Source: Danxiaibacter flavus (GTDB lineage: Bacteria; Bacteroidota; Bacteroidia; Chitinophagales; Chitinophagaceae). From it: a DNA stretch of 64,000 bases. This document shows positions 1 through 8,962 of the stretch, piece after piece; position 1 is the stretch's first letter; each line of letters opens with the position of its first letter. Below the pieces are notes generated by a model. The model made no database searches, was not told the DNA's origin, and saw only the letters and a program-made list of their open reading frames with translations. Location: NCBI RefSeq assembly GCF_041060425.1, contig NZ_JAULBC010000001.1, positions 992,001-1,056,000 of the forward strand, given 5' to 3'. The translations under genes and the position numbers were made by a program.

Positions 1-2699
1 TATTTCTCAGTGCCTTCTGTTATGCCGCTAAATGCAAGGTTCATTTCTGTACCGGATACCATTGTACCGCCTACGCGTCCGTCCATAAGAATGCGGAGTG
101 AAAACCTTTTGTAAGTGAACGTATTTGTAAAGCCAATGTTTTCTTTAGGATTAAAGTTGCCGATGTATTCCTGTGCACCAGTGGCAATCGGGCGTCCCAG
201 TGAATCCACAACATAGTTTCCTTTACCGTCTCTTTGCCATTTAAATGCGAGCAGATCGCCATATGCACCACCTTCCTGGGCAATCGGAGTTGCAGAACGT
301 CCGTAACCGCCGCCCAGATAAACGATCTTAAGATCGCTGCTGATCTCTTTTACCTTGCTGCGGTTTAAAGAGAAGTTCACTGTCATATCCCAGCTGAAGT
401 TTGGCGTTTTAACAGGGGTAGCATTTACAATCAACTCAAAGCCCTGGTTTTGAATATTACCTGCGTTGATATATTTGTTAGCATAACCTGTTGCCACAGG
501 AAGACCAATCTGCAGAAGCTGGTTGAAAGAGTTGCTCTTGTACCAGGTTGCACTGAATCCAATTCTGTCTTTAAGAAATCTTGCTTCAACGCCGGCTTCA
601 ATGTTCTTAACTATTTCAGGTTTCAAACCCGGAATAGGTAGTGTTGAGCTACGCGTAAGAGAACCGTTGCCTGCTCCCTGGTTGTAAGCGTATGTAGTTT
701 TAAGTAAACCGAACTGACCGCCGTTACCTACTTCAGCATAGTTGATGTTTGCTTTCAGGAAAGAAATGCTTTTTGGCAGTGTAAACAGATCGGATAATAC
801 TGCTGATCCACCGACTGAATAATACTGGTAAGAGTACGGAGATGGAAGGCGCGAATCCCAGTCATTACGTATGCTCGCATCAAGGAACAACGCATCTTTA
901 AAAGAGAAACTTGCCTGGCCGAATACGGATTGTGTCTGTACTTCATTTGCACTTGAGATCAATGCCGGGTTTGTTGCAAAGTTCAAACTGAATTTATTAG
1001 TCACATTCAAACCGTCAGCCTGTGATCTGTTTGATTCAAATGTAGCATCCTGGTAAATAGCACCTGCGTGATAAGTTACATTCAGGTCTTTGGCAATTTT
1101 GTTGTGTCCTTCCAGAATCAAATCATACCACTGTTGTGTCGTAGTAATGTTTGTTTTAGCATAGTAGCCACCGGCCTGTGTTGCCCACAATATGGTTCCC
1201 TGTGAGTAAAGTTCTTCAAGCTTGTCTATTCTTCTGTCGATGTTGGCGCGTCCTGTAAGATTAAGCCAGTCGTTGATTTGATATTTAGCTGAAATAAAAC
1301 CCATGATACGATCCCTGGTTTCATTCAATGCTGTTCTGTTGATCATCCAGTAGGGATTCTGGTAAATAGATGAAAGCGTTGATGGCCATGCTGTAGGAAC
1401 GGGAATTCCCAGGCTGTTAAACGTTTCTGAGTTTTGAGCGTCTGTAATTGCTACGTTGCGTGGTATCTGGTAAATGTCAATAACAGGGGCGTTTTCTTCA
1501 CCTGTTCTTGGCTTATTCATGATGTGCTGGTTGATGTAAGTAACTTTTGCATCAGTTGAAAAATGCTTACCTAACTGGTTGCTTACTCTTAATGTAACTG
1601 TATTTCTCATCAGGTCATTCTTAGGTATAATGCCCTGAATATTATTGTTGGTGTAAGAAAGATATGTTTGCATCTTGTCGCTACCACCAGATATACCGAT
1701 TGAGTTATTAAGACTTAATCCATCTCTGAAGAAGTCTTTGATATTATCAGGTTGAGATGAATAAGTACGGCTTTGTCCGAGATAATTTGTGTAAGACTGT
1801 CCGGTCATTTTCGCACCCCAGCTTTCGCCTGATGAAGGATCAAGTGTATTACCGTTACCTTGTCCGTAGCTGTTTTGAACTTTTGGCAGAGCGAACGGTG
1901 TTTCAATCGCAATGCCGGAGTTAACGTCAACAGCTATGCGATCTTTTCTTCCTTTTTTTGTTGTAATAACCAAAACACCATTACCGGCCTGGCTACCGTA
2001 CAAAGCTGCGGCAGATGCACCTTTCAATACGGTCATAGATTCAATGTCATCCGGGTTAATGTTTGATGCACCGTCAGACCCTTGTACAGAACCAAAGTCA
2101 CTGCCTGCGGTGCTGTATGTGTCATTGTTGATAGGAACACCATCAACAACTATCAGGGCGTTATTATCACCCTGTAACGACCTGTTACCTCTCAACACAA
2201 TCCTCGCACCACTTCCAGGTCCGCCGGAACCTTGTGTAATTACGGCGTTGGCTACTTTACCTTGTAATGAGTTAAGTACGTTATTTGCATCCCTTACTCC
2301 TGTTAACTCTGATGGCTTAACGCTTTGCGTGGCGTAAACCAGTGTTTTAGATTGACGGGTGATACCTAATGCAGTAACAACAACTTCATTTGCTACACTT
2401 GTAGATTCAGCAAGCACAATATCTGGTACAGTGCTTTCTGAAGCATCTACAGATACTTCTACGTTAGTGTAACCAATAGAAGAGACTACAAGTATTACTT
2501 TGCCTGAAGTGCTGAGGGTAAAAGACCCGTCAGTTTCAGTTGCTGTTCCTTTAGATGTTCCCTTAACAAGTACGGATGCGCCGGGGATAGGTTTGTTTGT
2601 TGCCGACAAAACTTTCCCTTTAATGGTTCGCGTTTGGGCATGCAATAAAAGCCCTAAAAATAAAAGCGGGATAATGAGTGCCCCTTTTAATTTCCTCAT
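1..2699 (-). CDS. SusC/RagA-family TonB-dependent outer-membrane receptor, C-terminus cut by window edge
   Basis: Reading the minus strand from the ATG at 2699 gives an open frame of 899 codons that runs off the window start. Residues 1-21 are a signal peptide ending LLLHA before QT. Next comes a carboxypeptidase-regulatory-like domain (about 24-108; KGKVLSATNKPIPGASV, then TDGSFTL), then the SusC-type junction EVVVTALGI and a plug domain with LQGKVANAVI, RGNRSLQG, VVDGVPI and LYGSQAGNGVLVITTKKG. The rest is beta-barrel. SusC proteins import oligomers bound by a SusD lipoprotein, using TonB energy; the partner SusD would lie left of this window. The substrate cannot be told from the sequence. 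The upstream region carries palindromes that may be operators. The typical full length is about 1000 residues, so roughly 100 are missing. Confidence 0.93.
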   Translation of the reverse strand, partial: MRKLKGALIIPLLFLGLLLHAQTRTIKGKVLSATNKPIPGASVLVKGTSKGTATETDGSFTLSTSGKVILVVSSIGYTNVEVSVDASESTVPDIVLAESTSVANEVVVTALGITRQSKTLVYATQSVKPSELTGVRDANNVLNSLQGKVANAVITQGSGGPGSGARIVLRGNRSLQGDNNALIVVDGVPINNDTYSTAGSDFGSVQGSDGASNINPDDIESMTVLKGASAAALYGSQAGNGVLVITTKKGRKDRIAVDVNSGIAIETPFALPKVQNSYGQGNGNTLDPSSGESWGAKMTGQSYTNYLGQSRTYSSQPDNIKDFFRDGLSLNNSIGISGGSDKMQTYLSYTNNNIQGIIPKNDLMRNTVTLRVSNQLGKHFSTDAKVTYINQHIMNKPRTGEENAPVIDIYQIPRNVAITDAQNSETFNSLGIPVPTAWPSTLSSIYQNPYWMINRTALNETRDRIMGFISAKYQINDWLNLTGRANIDRRIDKLEELYSQGTILWATQAGGYYAKTNITTTQQWYDLILEGHNKIAKDLNVTYHAGAIYQDATFESNRSQADGLNVTNKFSLNFATNPALISSANEVQTQSVFGQASFSFKDALFLDASIRNDWDSRLPSPYSYQYYSVGGSAVLSDLFTLPKSISFLKANINYAEVGNGGQFGLLKTTYAYNQGAGNGSLTRSSTLPIPGLKPEIVKNIEAGVEARFLKDRIGFSATWYKSNSFNQLLQIGLPVATGYANKYINAGNIQNQGFELIVNATPVKTPNFSWDMTVNFSLNRSKVKEISSDLKIVYLGGGYGRSATPIAQEGGAYGDLLAFKWQRDGKGNYVVDSLGRPIATGAQEYIGNFNPKENIGFTNTFTYKRFSLRILMDGRVGGTMVSGTEMNLAFSGITEGTEK

Positions 2700-3226
2700 A
2701 GCTGGTTTGGTTTAATTATAAAAGAAGTAGACTTTCAGTAGACAAGTAATAGAAGACAGGGTCGGAAATGTTTCGATCATGCACTCATCGTCAAGATGAG
2801 TCATCCTGATTTTTGTTTCTCATGTCCTAAGCTTTAGCAGTTTATAAGTAAAAATTACAATAAGCTTTGGGAACTAGCAAATTGTGTTCCATTAGTCAAA
2901 CGTTTGCGTAAAAAATAAAAAAAGAATTTAATCGATTTTAAATCTTTGATATCTGTACCTTAAAAAAAGATTACAAAAACAAGGCATATTTTTTATGTAA
3001 TCGGTTTCAAAAAAAGAATCATCAAATGAACGGATGTTTGATCAATGGAAAGATCAGTGTCCTACGCTTTTAAATTGCACAAGGATTTTTGTTTGATTGC
3101 GAAACATGGTAAGATATTTTATTTTAGGAGAATGTTTTCAATGATGCTAAGGATATGCATTGTTTTAGTTCTTCTATGTTTCCTGCAATTAGAAATTTAG
3201 TTTGTAGTTAAACAAATGTCGTATTC
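2700..3226. other. Divergent intergenic region with candidate control sequences
   Basis: This 527-base AT-rich spacer separates the minus-strand SusC gene from the plus-strand phosphoesterase gene. I see no coding potential. It holds a hairpin in the SusC leader (arms 2783-2789 and 2795-2801), the palindromes CAAACGTTTG at 2897-2906 and AATCGATT at 2930-2937, and an AATCGGTTT half-site near 3000. No clear TTTG/TAnnTTTG promoter pair could be assigned for either gene. Confidence 0.5.
2897..2906. promoter_or_regulatory. Candidate LacI-type operator (CAAACGTTTG)
   Basis: A perfect 10-bp palindrome centred on CG lies about 200 bases upstream of the SusC start. A second CG-centred palindrome (AATCGATT) follows at 2930-2937. 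CG-centred palindromes of the form AAnCGnTT are the usual targets of LacI-family regulators, and such regulators often control SusCD loci. No regulator gene is visible nearby, so the assignment is inference. Confidence 0.3.
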
Positions 3227-4972
3227 ATGTATAAGATGCTTATGGGTAAGAAATACAGGCAAGCGAAAATGGTAAGTTGGTTCGCGCCGAAAATGCTTTT
3301 TCAAACCGGGATAAAAGTAGCTATCTCCGGACTCTTTGGAAACTATGCAGACAAACGCGAAATGGAGGCAGCACTGGCTGACAAGGCAACTGATGAAAAG
3401 GAGTTAAGCAGTATGGCGGCGGATTATTCACAACGTGATGAGATGTGGATTGATTTTGTAAGTGATACAGGCGATGGATTTAATTCCACATTTTCAATTG
3501 CCCGCAGCATTGCTCAACAACAACTGCGCGTTCAGGATCATAACAGTGTACACTTGTTGAAAAGAGGCAAGATCCTTCTGCTTGGAGGAGATCAGATCTA
3601 TCCTGCGCCAACTGCTGATGCTTATGAAAATAAATTCAGAACGCCTTTTGAAGCAGCCTTTCCTCTTGAAGAAAATGATCATGATCGTCCTCACATGTTT
3701 GCTATTCCCGGTAATCATGACTGGTACGACGGTTTAGGAAACTTTTTAAAAGTATTTTGTCAGCAGAGAAACATTGGTAATTGGAAAACACTGCAACGGC
3801 GCAGTTATTTTGCTTTGCCATTACCGCATGATCATTGGATCTGGGCAATTGATGTGCAGCTTGATGAGGATATTGATAAGCCACAGTTGGAATATTTTCA
3901 ACGCATTGCCGACAATCATATGAAACAAGGCGACAAAATTATATTGCTAACTGCCGAGCCTGCATGGATCTATCATGAACTGTACAAGACAGACAAGTCA
4001 TATAATCGCTTTAATTTCTTTGTGGAGAATTACATAACGGGTAGTGATGACAGGCCGCTTGCAAAATCTTTTTGTTTGTCCGTTGTTTTAACCGGTGATC
4101 TTCATCATTACTCGCATTACGAGTCTTTAAGAGAAGGTGCTTGTTGCAAGCATTTTATTGGTTCCGGCGGTGGAGGTGCCTTTCTTCATTTTACACACAA
4201 TCTTCCTGCAGAATTAACCACATTAAAGGGTGGTGCAAAACTTAAGAGTTGTTTTCCTGATGCAAAAACATCTTATACATTACTGCATGGTGTTTTGCTG
4301 TTCTTTTGGAAGAACCCATTGTTCGCCGCACTGCTTAGTGTTGTGTATTGCCTGTTATTGTGGTTTTTGCAAAGTGCCCAACCTAATTATATGCAAACGT
4401 TAAGCAGGGTTTCCTTCAGCGGATTTTTATCCGTTACAGGAAGAGCCATATTAGCAACGCCATTTGTGTTTTTGCTCTGCGCATTGATCGTTGCCGGATT
4501 TTACAATTTTACAGATAAGAAAAAAGGAATGCGTCGCGTAAAGTGGTTTGGCCTTATTCATGGAATTCTGCAATGTATGTTGCCTTTTTTAAGCTTTTGG
4601 TTTGTAGCAAGAACTTATTATCCCGTGTTGATGGAAGAAGTGTTGAAAGTATATTGGTGGCCAATATTTGCATTGATCATAGCCGTCACCGGTTTTATAC
4701 AGGGCGGAATTTTTATGGGGTTATATCTGTACGTTTCCAATCTTGTTTTTAATAACCATATTGATGAAGCTTCATCGGCACTGGCTTGTGAAGATTATAA
4801 AAATTTTCTCAAAGTGCGGCTTAATAAAGATGGTTTGTGTATTTATCCGGTTGGTATTAAAAAGGTTACAAAATCGTGGAAGCAAAAGTATATCCGGGGA
4901 AAATTAATTGTTGAAGGTGAACTACCGGAATGTCATCTTATAGAAGATCCTATTGTTATTAAAAATAAATGA
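3227..4972 (+). CDS. Membrane-anchored calcineurin-like metallophosphoesterase
   Basis: The 581-residue product has the metallophosphoesterase metal-binding motifs in order: D80-T-G82-D83, G121-D122, G162-N-H-D165 and G290-D-L-H-H-Y-S-H-Y298, followed by a glycine-rich FIGSGGGGAF segment. From about residue 354 the protein is hydrophobic, with roughly four transmembrane helices up to about residue 525 and then a basic soluble tail. This suggests a catalytic domain fixed to the inner membrane with its N-terminus in the cytoplasm, since there is no signal peptide. The family hydrolyses phosphodiesters or phosphomonoesters; the substrate here is unknown. The first ATG is used, but ATGs at codons 4 and 6 are equally possible. 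It stands alone, with long spacers on both sides. Confidence 0.82.
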   Translation: MYKMLMGKKYRQAKMVSWFAPKMLFQTGIKVAISGLFGNYADKREMEAALADKATDEKELSSMAADYSQRDEMWIDFVSDTGDGFNSTFSIARSIAQQQLRVQDHNSVHLLKRGKILLLGGDQIYPAPTADAYENKFRTPFEAAFPLEENDHDRPHMFAIPGNHDWYDGLGNFLKVFCQQRNIGNWKTLQRRSYFALPLPHDHWIWAIDVQLDEDIDKPQLEYFQRIADNHMKQGDKIILLTAEPAWIYHELYKTDKSYNRFNFFVENYITGSDDRPLAKSFCLSVVLTGDLHHYSHYESLREGACCKHFIGSGGGGAFLHFTHNLPAELTTLKGGAKLKSCFPDAKTSYTLLHGVLLFFWKNPLFAALLSVVYCLLLWFLQSAQPNYMQTLSRVSFSGFLSVTGRAILATPFVFLLCALIVAGFYNFTDKKKGMRRVKWFGLIHGILQCMLPFLSFWFVARTYYPVLMEEVLKVYWWPIFALIIAVTGFIQGGIFMGLYLYVSNLVFNNHIDEASSALACEDYKNFLKVRLNKDGLCIYPVGIKKVTKSWKQKYIRGKLIVEGELPECHLIEDPIVIKNK

Positions 4973-5574
4973 AAAAAGGGTGATGAAAGTCTTGTGCAAT
5001 AGTTGAGGTGATTGATTTTCAGGTAATTTAAGTGGCATTAAACTTGCAGCTAATCCGGCTATAACTAACCGCTTATTGATAGATTGATAAATGAGGTAAA
5101 AATTTTTGCTGCAGTGCATACTAGAACGTATTTGCGACCGTTAGATATAATAGATTGTAAAACAGGACGCCCTCAAAGAAGCCATCAGAACCTGTGTTAA
5201 ATGATAATGGCCTCTGCAAGATTAATTTTATCACTAAGACGTTGCTACAAAAAATATTTATTGTAAATTGATAATATCAATATCTACAATAGTATAAGCT
5301 TTTTTATCATACCTATTGAGGGTATATCCGGCTGCTGTTTCTACAGTAGCCTTAATTTTATTACTTAAATATATAAGCACTTATATAGTTAATTACGCCT
5401 TCTTGAGGTGCATTGTTTAAATGCCGGGTGTGTCTATTGCAATGATGCGCAGTGATTATCTGGAAAGGAAGTGTTGTCTCTGCACAAGTGCGGTAGACAC
5501 AAAGCTGAGCCGCATACTTGCGCCAGGAATCTGATTTCCTATCAGCAGGAAGCTCTGTTGGTGCTTTAGATGTT
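4973..5574. other. Long intergenic stretch without recognised gene
   Basis: About 600 bases of AT-rich sequence after the phosphoesterase. I find no convincing ORF, tRNA or strong terminator. It leads into the repeat elements at 5575-5849. Confidence 0.5.
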
Positions 5575-5644
5575 CTTAACTAAATGACGTTGTCCACGAT
5601 TTTGCTTTTTGCGGTTTGCTAAAGCGCAATGTCATTTAGTTAAG
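5575..5644. repeat. 70-bp inverted-repeat hairpin with CTTAACTAAATGAC ends
   Basis: Arms CTTAACTAAATGAC (5575-5588) and GTCATTTAGTTAAG (5631-5644) are perfect 14-bp inverted repeats around 42 bases that include the word GCTAAAGC. Related ends occur at 5823-5836, 29944-29957 and 30159-30172, so this is a dispersed intergenic repeat family. Confidence 0.75.
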
Positions 5645-5849
5645 GATGGTTCGCTGGTGTTGCTCCGTAGGAGCATCCGCTTTGTAGAAAGAAAAAAACG
5701 CATCGTTCAAGCTCCTTTAGGAGCTACCTGTCAAGCGTTACAGGAGACTCCGCTCGAATCCGGTGATATTTTTAAAATCCTGATTTTCTACAAACAGAAG
5801 CTCCGCCGGAGCTATAAATATTCTTAACCAAATGACATTGTGCTAAAGC
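5618..5849. repeat. Mini-element with 27-bp imperfect inverted ends and three GCTCC/GGAGC palindromes
   Basis: The ends are 5618-5644 (GCTAAAGC, then GCAATGTCATTTAGTTAAG) and 5823-5849 (CTTAACCAAATGACATTG, then TGCTAAAGC), inverted with a few mismatches. Inside lie three short palindromes with gctcc/ggagc arms (5662-5674, 5710-5724, 5799-5813) and an inverted pair TTTGTAGAAA (5681-5690) / TTTCTACAAA (5785-5794). It encodes no plausible protein. It sits upstream of the dehydrogenase gene, leaving about 75 bases for a promoter. Confidence 0.65.
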
Positions 5850-5926
5850 GGAACGGCAATGAAAAGAACTTGTACATTTGCTTCTCTCTCGTATTCATTT
5901 TTAGACAACGATTTAAAAGATACACG

Positions 5927-6937
5927 ATGAAAGCAATCGGATTTAAAAAGTCATTACCTATAGCAGAGCAGGAGAGTTTTATAGAGTTTGAATTGGATAA
6001 GCCTGTTCCCGGCGACCGCGATTTGCTGGTTAGAATTAAAGCAATCAGCGTTAACCCTGTTGATTTTAAAGTCAGGCAAAATAGCGCAAAAGAAAACGTT
6101 CTTGCTGAACCAAAGATCATTGGCTGGGATGCAGCAGGAATAGTTGAATCGGTTGGGAAGTCTGTTACACTATTTAAACCCGGAGATGAAGTGTATTATG
6201 CCGGTGACCTGACCAGGCCCGGGTCAAATGCAGAATATCAGCTCGTAGATGAAAGGATTGTCGGCAGAAAACCTTTAAAACTAAACGATGCCGAGGCTGC
6301 TGCGATGCCACTTACTACACTAACTGCATGGGAAGTTTTATTTGATCGTTTTCGCATTGATGACAGGGATAAAGGTAAGTCTGTGCTCGTACTTGGCGGT
6401 GCCGGAGGCGTAGGTTCAATTGCGATTCAGCTTGCTAAGAAAATAGCAGGTTTACATGTTATCGCTACCGCCAGTCGCCCGGAAACCGAGGAATGGTGCA
6501 GGCAAATGGGAGCAGATGTTGTAGTTAATCATCATCATTTGATAGAAGATCTCGGGAAGGCCGGTTATAAAGAAATTGATTTTATTATTGATCTTGTTGA
6601 TATTAACAGCTATTGGGATACCGTTGTACAACTTATCAAGCCTCAGGGACATATTGCTTCCATAACAGGTTCAGCTGCTCCGGTTGCATTGAATAAGCTG
6701 AAGAATAAAAGTGTAACATTCTCCTGGGAACTTATGTATACGCGTTCAATGTATCAAACCGATGATATGATCGAGCAACATAATATTCTTAATAAGGTAG
6801 CCGATCTGCTCGATAATGGGACTATTGTACATACGCTGAATACAACATTCAATGGGTTTACTGTAGATAATTTGAAAGAAGCACATCGCTTGCAGGAATC
6901 CGGAAAATCAATTGGCAAAACAGTTATTGTTTTTTAG
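5927..6937 (+). CDS. Zinc-type alcohol dehydrogenase-like protein (quinone oxidoreductase family)
   Basis: This 336-residue medium-chain dehydrogenase/reductase has an N-terminal GroES-like domain (KAISVNPVDFKVR, GWDAAGIVESVGKSV) and a Rossmann domain with the NADPH motif VLGGAGGVGSIAIQLAK. It lacks the zinc-ligand cysteines of classical alcohol dehydrogenases, which is normal for the quinone oxidoreductase/ZADH branch, which reduces activated alkenes or quinones with NADPH. The ATG at 5927 matches the usual start MKAIGFKKSL; the frame stays open upstream, but that stretch is repeat-derived. The SDR gene follows after 41 bases on the same strand, so the two may be co-transcribed. Confidence 0.9.
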   Translation: MKAIGFKKSLPIAEQESFIEFELDKPVPGDRDLLVRIKAISVNPVDFKVRQNSAKENVLAEPKIIGWDAAGIVESVGKSVTLFKPGDEVYYAGDLTRPGSNAEYQLVDERIVGRKPLKLNDAEAAAMPLTTLTAWEVLFDRFRIDDRDKGKSVLVLGGAGGVGSIAIQLAKKIAGLHVIATASRPETEEWCRQMGADVVVNHHHLIEDLGKAGYKEIDFIIDLVDINSYWDTVVQLIKPQGHIASITGSAAPVALNKLKNKSVTFSWELMYTRSMYQTDDMIEQHNILNKVADLLDNGTIVHTLNTTFNGFTVDNLKEAHRLQESGKSIGKTVIVF

Positions 6938-6978
6938 TGTGAAGTGCTACGTATTAGGCGTGTTTAAAAACCAAAAGC

Positions 6979-7707
6979 ATGAAATTATCAAATAACAAGA
7001 TCCTTATTACCGGCGGAGCTAGTGGTATTGGATTTGGACTTGCACAAAGATTTGTACAGGAAGGGAATACAGTTATTATTTGCGGGCGCCGTGAATCGGC
7101 ATTAAAAGAAGCTGCATCAAAGCTGCCTTCTGTTATTACAAAAGTGTGTGACCTGGCAATAGCCCAGGAGAGAGAAGATCTTTATAAATGGATTGAAAAA
7201 GAACATAACGATCTAAATGTATTGGTAAACAATGCCGGTATTCAAAATTGGATGTCGTTTGAGGATGAAGATTTTTATGAAAAAGCAAAAACTGAAATCA
7301 TAACAAATGTTGAAGCACCAGTGCACTTAATTAAACTGTTTTTGGAACTTCCCGGGCTGAATACCATTCTTAACGTTACTTCCGGGCTTTCGTTTGTCCC
7401 ATTAACAAAGGTGCCCGTTTATTCAGCAACAAAAGCTTTTTTTCATTCCTTTACACTTTCAATGCAGCACCTGTTAAAGCCAAAGGGAATAGAAGTTATA
7501 GAAGTAGTGCCGCCTGCATTAAATACAGATCTTGGTGGCAAAGGTATTCATGATTTTGCACCACCGGTTGAAGGCTTTATCGATGCAATATTTGCGCAGT
7601 TGAAAGAAGGCAAGACCCAACTTACGTACGGCTTCAGTGAAGCTATGGTAAATGCCGGTCCGGCCGATTTGCAAATGGCATTCGCCCGTATGAATGGAAC
7701 CGAATAA
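6979..7707 (+). CDS. Short-chain dehydrogenase/reductase (DltE-like)
   Basis: A 242-residue classical SDR: cofactor motif T11-G-G-A-S-G-I-G17, N84-N-A-G motif, catalytic serine near 135 (NVTSG) and Y148-S-A-T-K152. C42/C46-type SDRs of this size reduce carbonyl groups with NAD(P)H in the cytoplasm. The C-terminal part (EVVPPALNTDLGG) resembles DltE-like SDRs. It follows the quinone oxidoreductase-type gene by 41 bases, suggesting a two-gene redox operon; the substrate is unknown. Repeat sequence begins immediately after the stop codon. Confidence 0.9.
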   Translation: MKLSNNKILITGGASGIGFGLAQRFVQEGNTVIICGRRESALKEAASKLPSVITKVCDLAIAQEREDLYKWIEKEHNDLNVLVNNAGIQNWMSFEDEDFYEKAKTEIITNVEAPVHLIKLFLELPGLNTILNVTSGLSFVPLTKVPVYSATKAFFHSFTLSMQHLLKPKGIEVIEVVPPALNTDLGGKGIHDFAPPVEGFIDAIFAQLKEGKTQLTYGFSEAMVNAGPADLQMAFARMNGTE

Positions 7708-7733
7708 GTACGAATTACGAACTACGAAGTACT
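7708..7733. repeat. TACGAATTACGAAGTAC word repeat
   Basis: Iterated words gtacgaatt/acgaactacgaagtact start directly after the SDR stop codon. The same words occur at about 13449-13480 and 13731-13762 in another intergenic region, so this is a dispersed short-word repeat. The following 200 bases to 7931 hold no gene I can support. Confidence 0.6.
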
Positions 7734-7931
7734 TAAGTGTGACAGGTCTTTTTTTCTCAACACCATAAGAAGACATTATCTGAAACTGTAATTACTGTTG
7801 CAAAAAAAATGTTGGTATGTCCAGCCGTTATCAATTCCGGCTTACACACCAACATTTTATAATTCTTTATCCGTTCTTAAAAACTTTCTTTCTAATCTTT
7901 TATCCTTCTTACTCTCTTACCCGTCTCACGG

Positions 7932-7999
7932 TCTTACATGTCTTACGATCTTACATGTCTTACGATCTTACATGTCTTACGGTCTTACATGTCTTACTC
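7932..7999. repeat. Four tandem copies of a 17-bp unit (TCTTACATGTCTTACGA)
   Basis: Exact periods start at 7932, 7949, 7966 and 7983; copies differ only in the last two bases. Each unit is itself two near-copies of TCTTAC plus 2-3 bases. The tract sits between convergent genes, ending 13 bases before the stop codon of the AIM24 gene. A related TCTTAC tract sits in the same position next to kdsA (40385-40445). Confidence 0.85.
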
Positions 8000-8012
8000 T
8001 CTTACGGTATTC

Positions 8013-8801
8013 CTAATCCCCGTCCAGCAAATTCCCCAATCCACCCAATATGCTGCCTTCTTCTTTACGGTTATACGTGCCATATTGTAATATGCGACCG
8101 GCGAGACGACTAATCGGAAGACTTTGGATCCAGACTTTACCAGGTCCGCGAAGTGTCGCAAAGAAAACACCCTCACCTCCGAATAAAGTGTTTTTGATGC
8201 CACCTACGAACTGGATATCATATTCAACATTAGCTGTGAAAGCGACGATACAGCCGGTGTCAATTTTAATCAGCTCGCCAGGCATCAGTTCCTTTTCTAC
8301 TACATGTCCGCCGGCGTGCATAAAGGCCATACCGTCGCCATCCAGGCGTTCCATGATAAATCCTTCGCCACCAAACAGACCCGTGCCGAGTTTTCGCTGA
8401 AATTCTATTCCGATGCTAACCCCTTTTGCTGCGCAGAGAAAGGCATCTTTCTGGCAAATTATTCTTCCACCCAGGCGAAGAAGGTCAAGCGGAATGATCT
8501 TTCCGGGATAAGGCGAGGCAAAGCTTACATGTCTTTTTCCTTGTCCTATGTTTGTAAAGGCTGTCATGAATAGGTTTTCGCCCACAAGTAACCTTTTGCC
8601 TGCGCTGAAAAGTTTGCCGAGAAGTCCACCTGATTGTTGCTGGCTGCCATCTCCAAAAATTGTCTGCATCTGTATACCATCGTCCATCATCATAAAAGCG
8701 CCAGGCTCGGCAACGGCTGTTTCCCCCGGATCAAGTTCAACTTCTACATATTGCATCTCTTCACCAAAGATCCTGTAGTCAATCTCGTGATTATTGATCA
8801 T
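8013..8801 (-). CDS. AIM24/TIGR00266-family protein
   Basis: The 262-residue product matches the AIM24 (TIGR00266) family: N-terminal MQYVEVELDPGETAVAEPGA, an MMMDDGIQMQT turn, repeated glycine-rich beta segments (GGEGFIMERLDGDG, FGGEGVFFATLRGPG) and the end segment WIQSLPISRLAGRI. The fold is a tryptophan-RNA-binding-attenuator-like beta structure; the bacterial function is unknown, and the yeast homologue is a mitochondrial protein. No signal peptide or membrane helix is present, so it is probably cytoplasmic. Length fits the family. It is transcribed alone, convergent with the SDR gene across the 17-bp tandem repeat. Confidence 0.88.
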   Translation of the reverse strand: MINNHEIDYRIFGEEMQYVEVELDPGETAVAEPGAFMMMDDGIQMQTIFGDGSQQQSGGLLGKLFSAGKRLLVGENLFMTAFTNIGQGKRHVSFASPYPGKIIPLDLLRLGGRIICQKDAFLCAAKGVSIGIEFQRKLGTGLFGGEGFIMERLDGDGMAFMHAGGHVVEKELMPGELIKIDTGCIVAFTANVEYDIQFVGGIKNTLFGGEGVFFATLRGPGKVWIQSLPISRLAGRILQYGTYNRKEEGSILGGLGNLLDGD

Positions 8802-8962
8802 AAAATGAGTTTTAATATTTTAGGTTGAAAGTAGCAAAATGATGAACACGATTTCTGAAGAAAGGGAGATTTTATGCTATTGGTGTGCCAATTATATGAA
8901 TGGAGAATAGGAGGGAGGATTGTAAGAGCGTTCGGGGTATTCATATTGATTCAATGTCGGTA

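Noticed and set aside
2783..2801. Riboswitch in the SusC leader
   Set aside because: Only a 7-bp hairpin is visible; no conserved aptamer pattern of any class I know is present.
5609..5827. 72-codon plus-strand frame
   Set aside because: It is a translation of the GCTCC-palindrome element.
7932..7999. Possible CRISPR array
   Set aside because: Units are 17 bases and contiguous, with no spacers, and no cas genes are present.
7798..8113. Overlapping plus-strand frames of 72 and 98 codons
   Set aside because: They are translations of the TCTTACATG tandem repeat (periodic Ser-Tyr-Leu-Thr) and extend antisense into the AIM24 gene.
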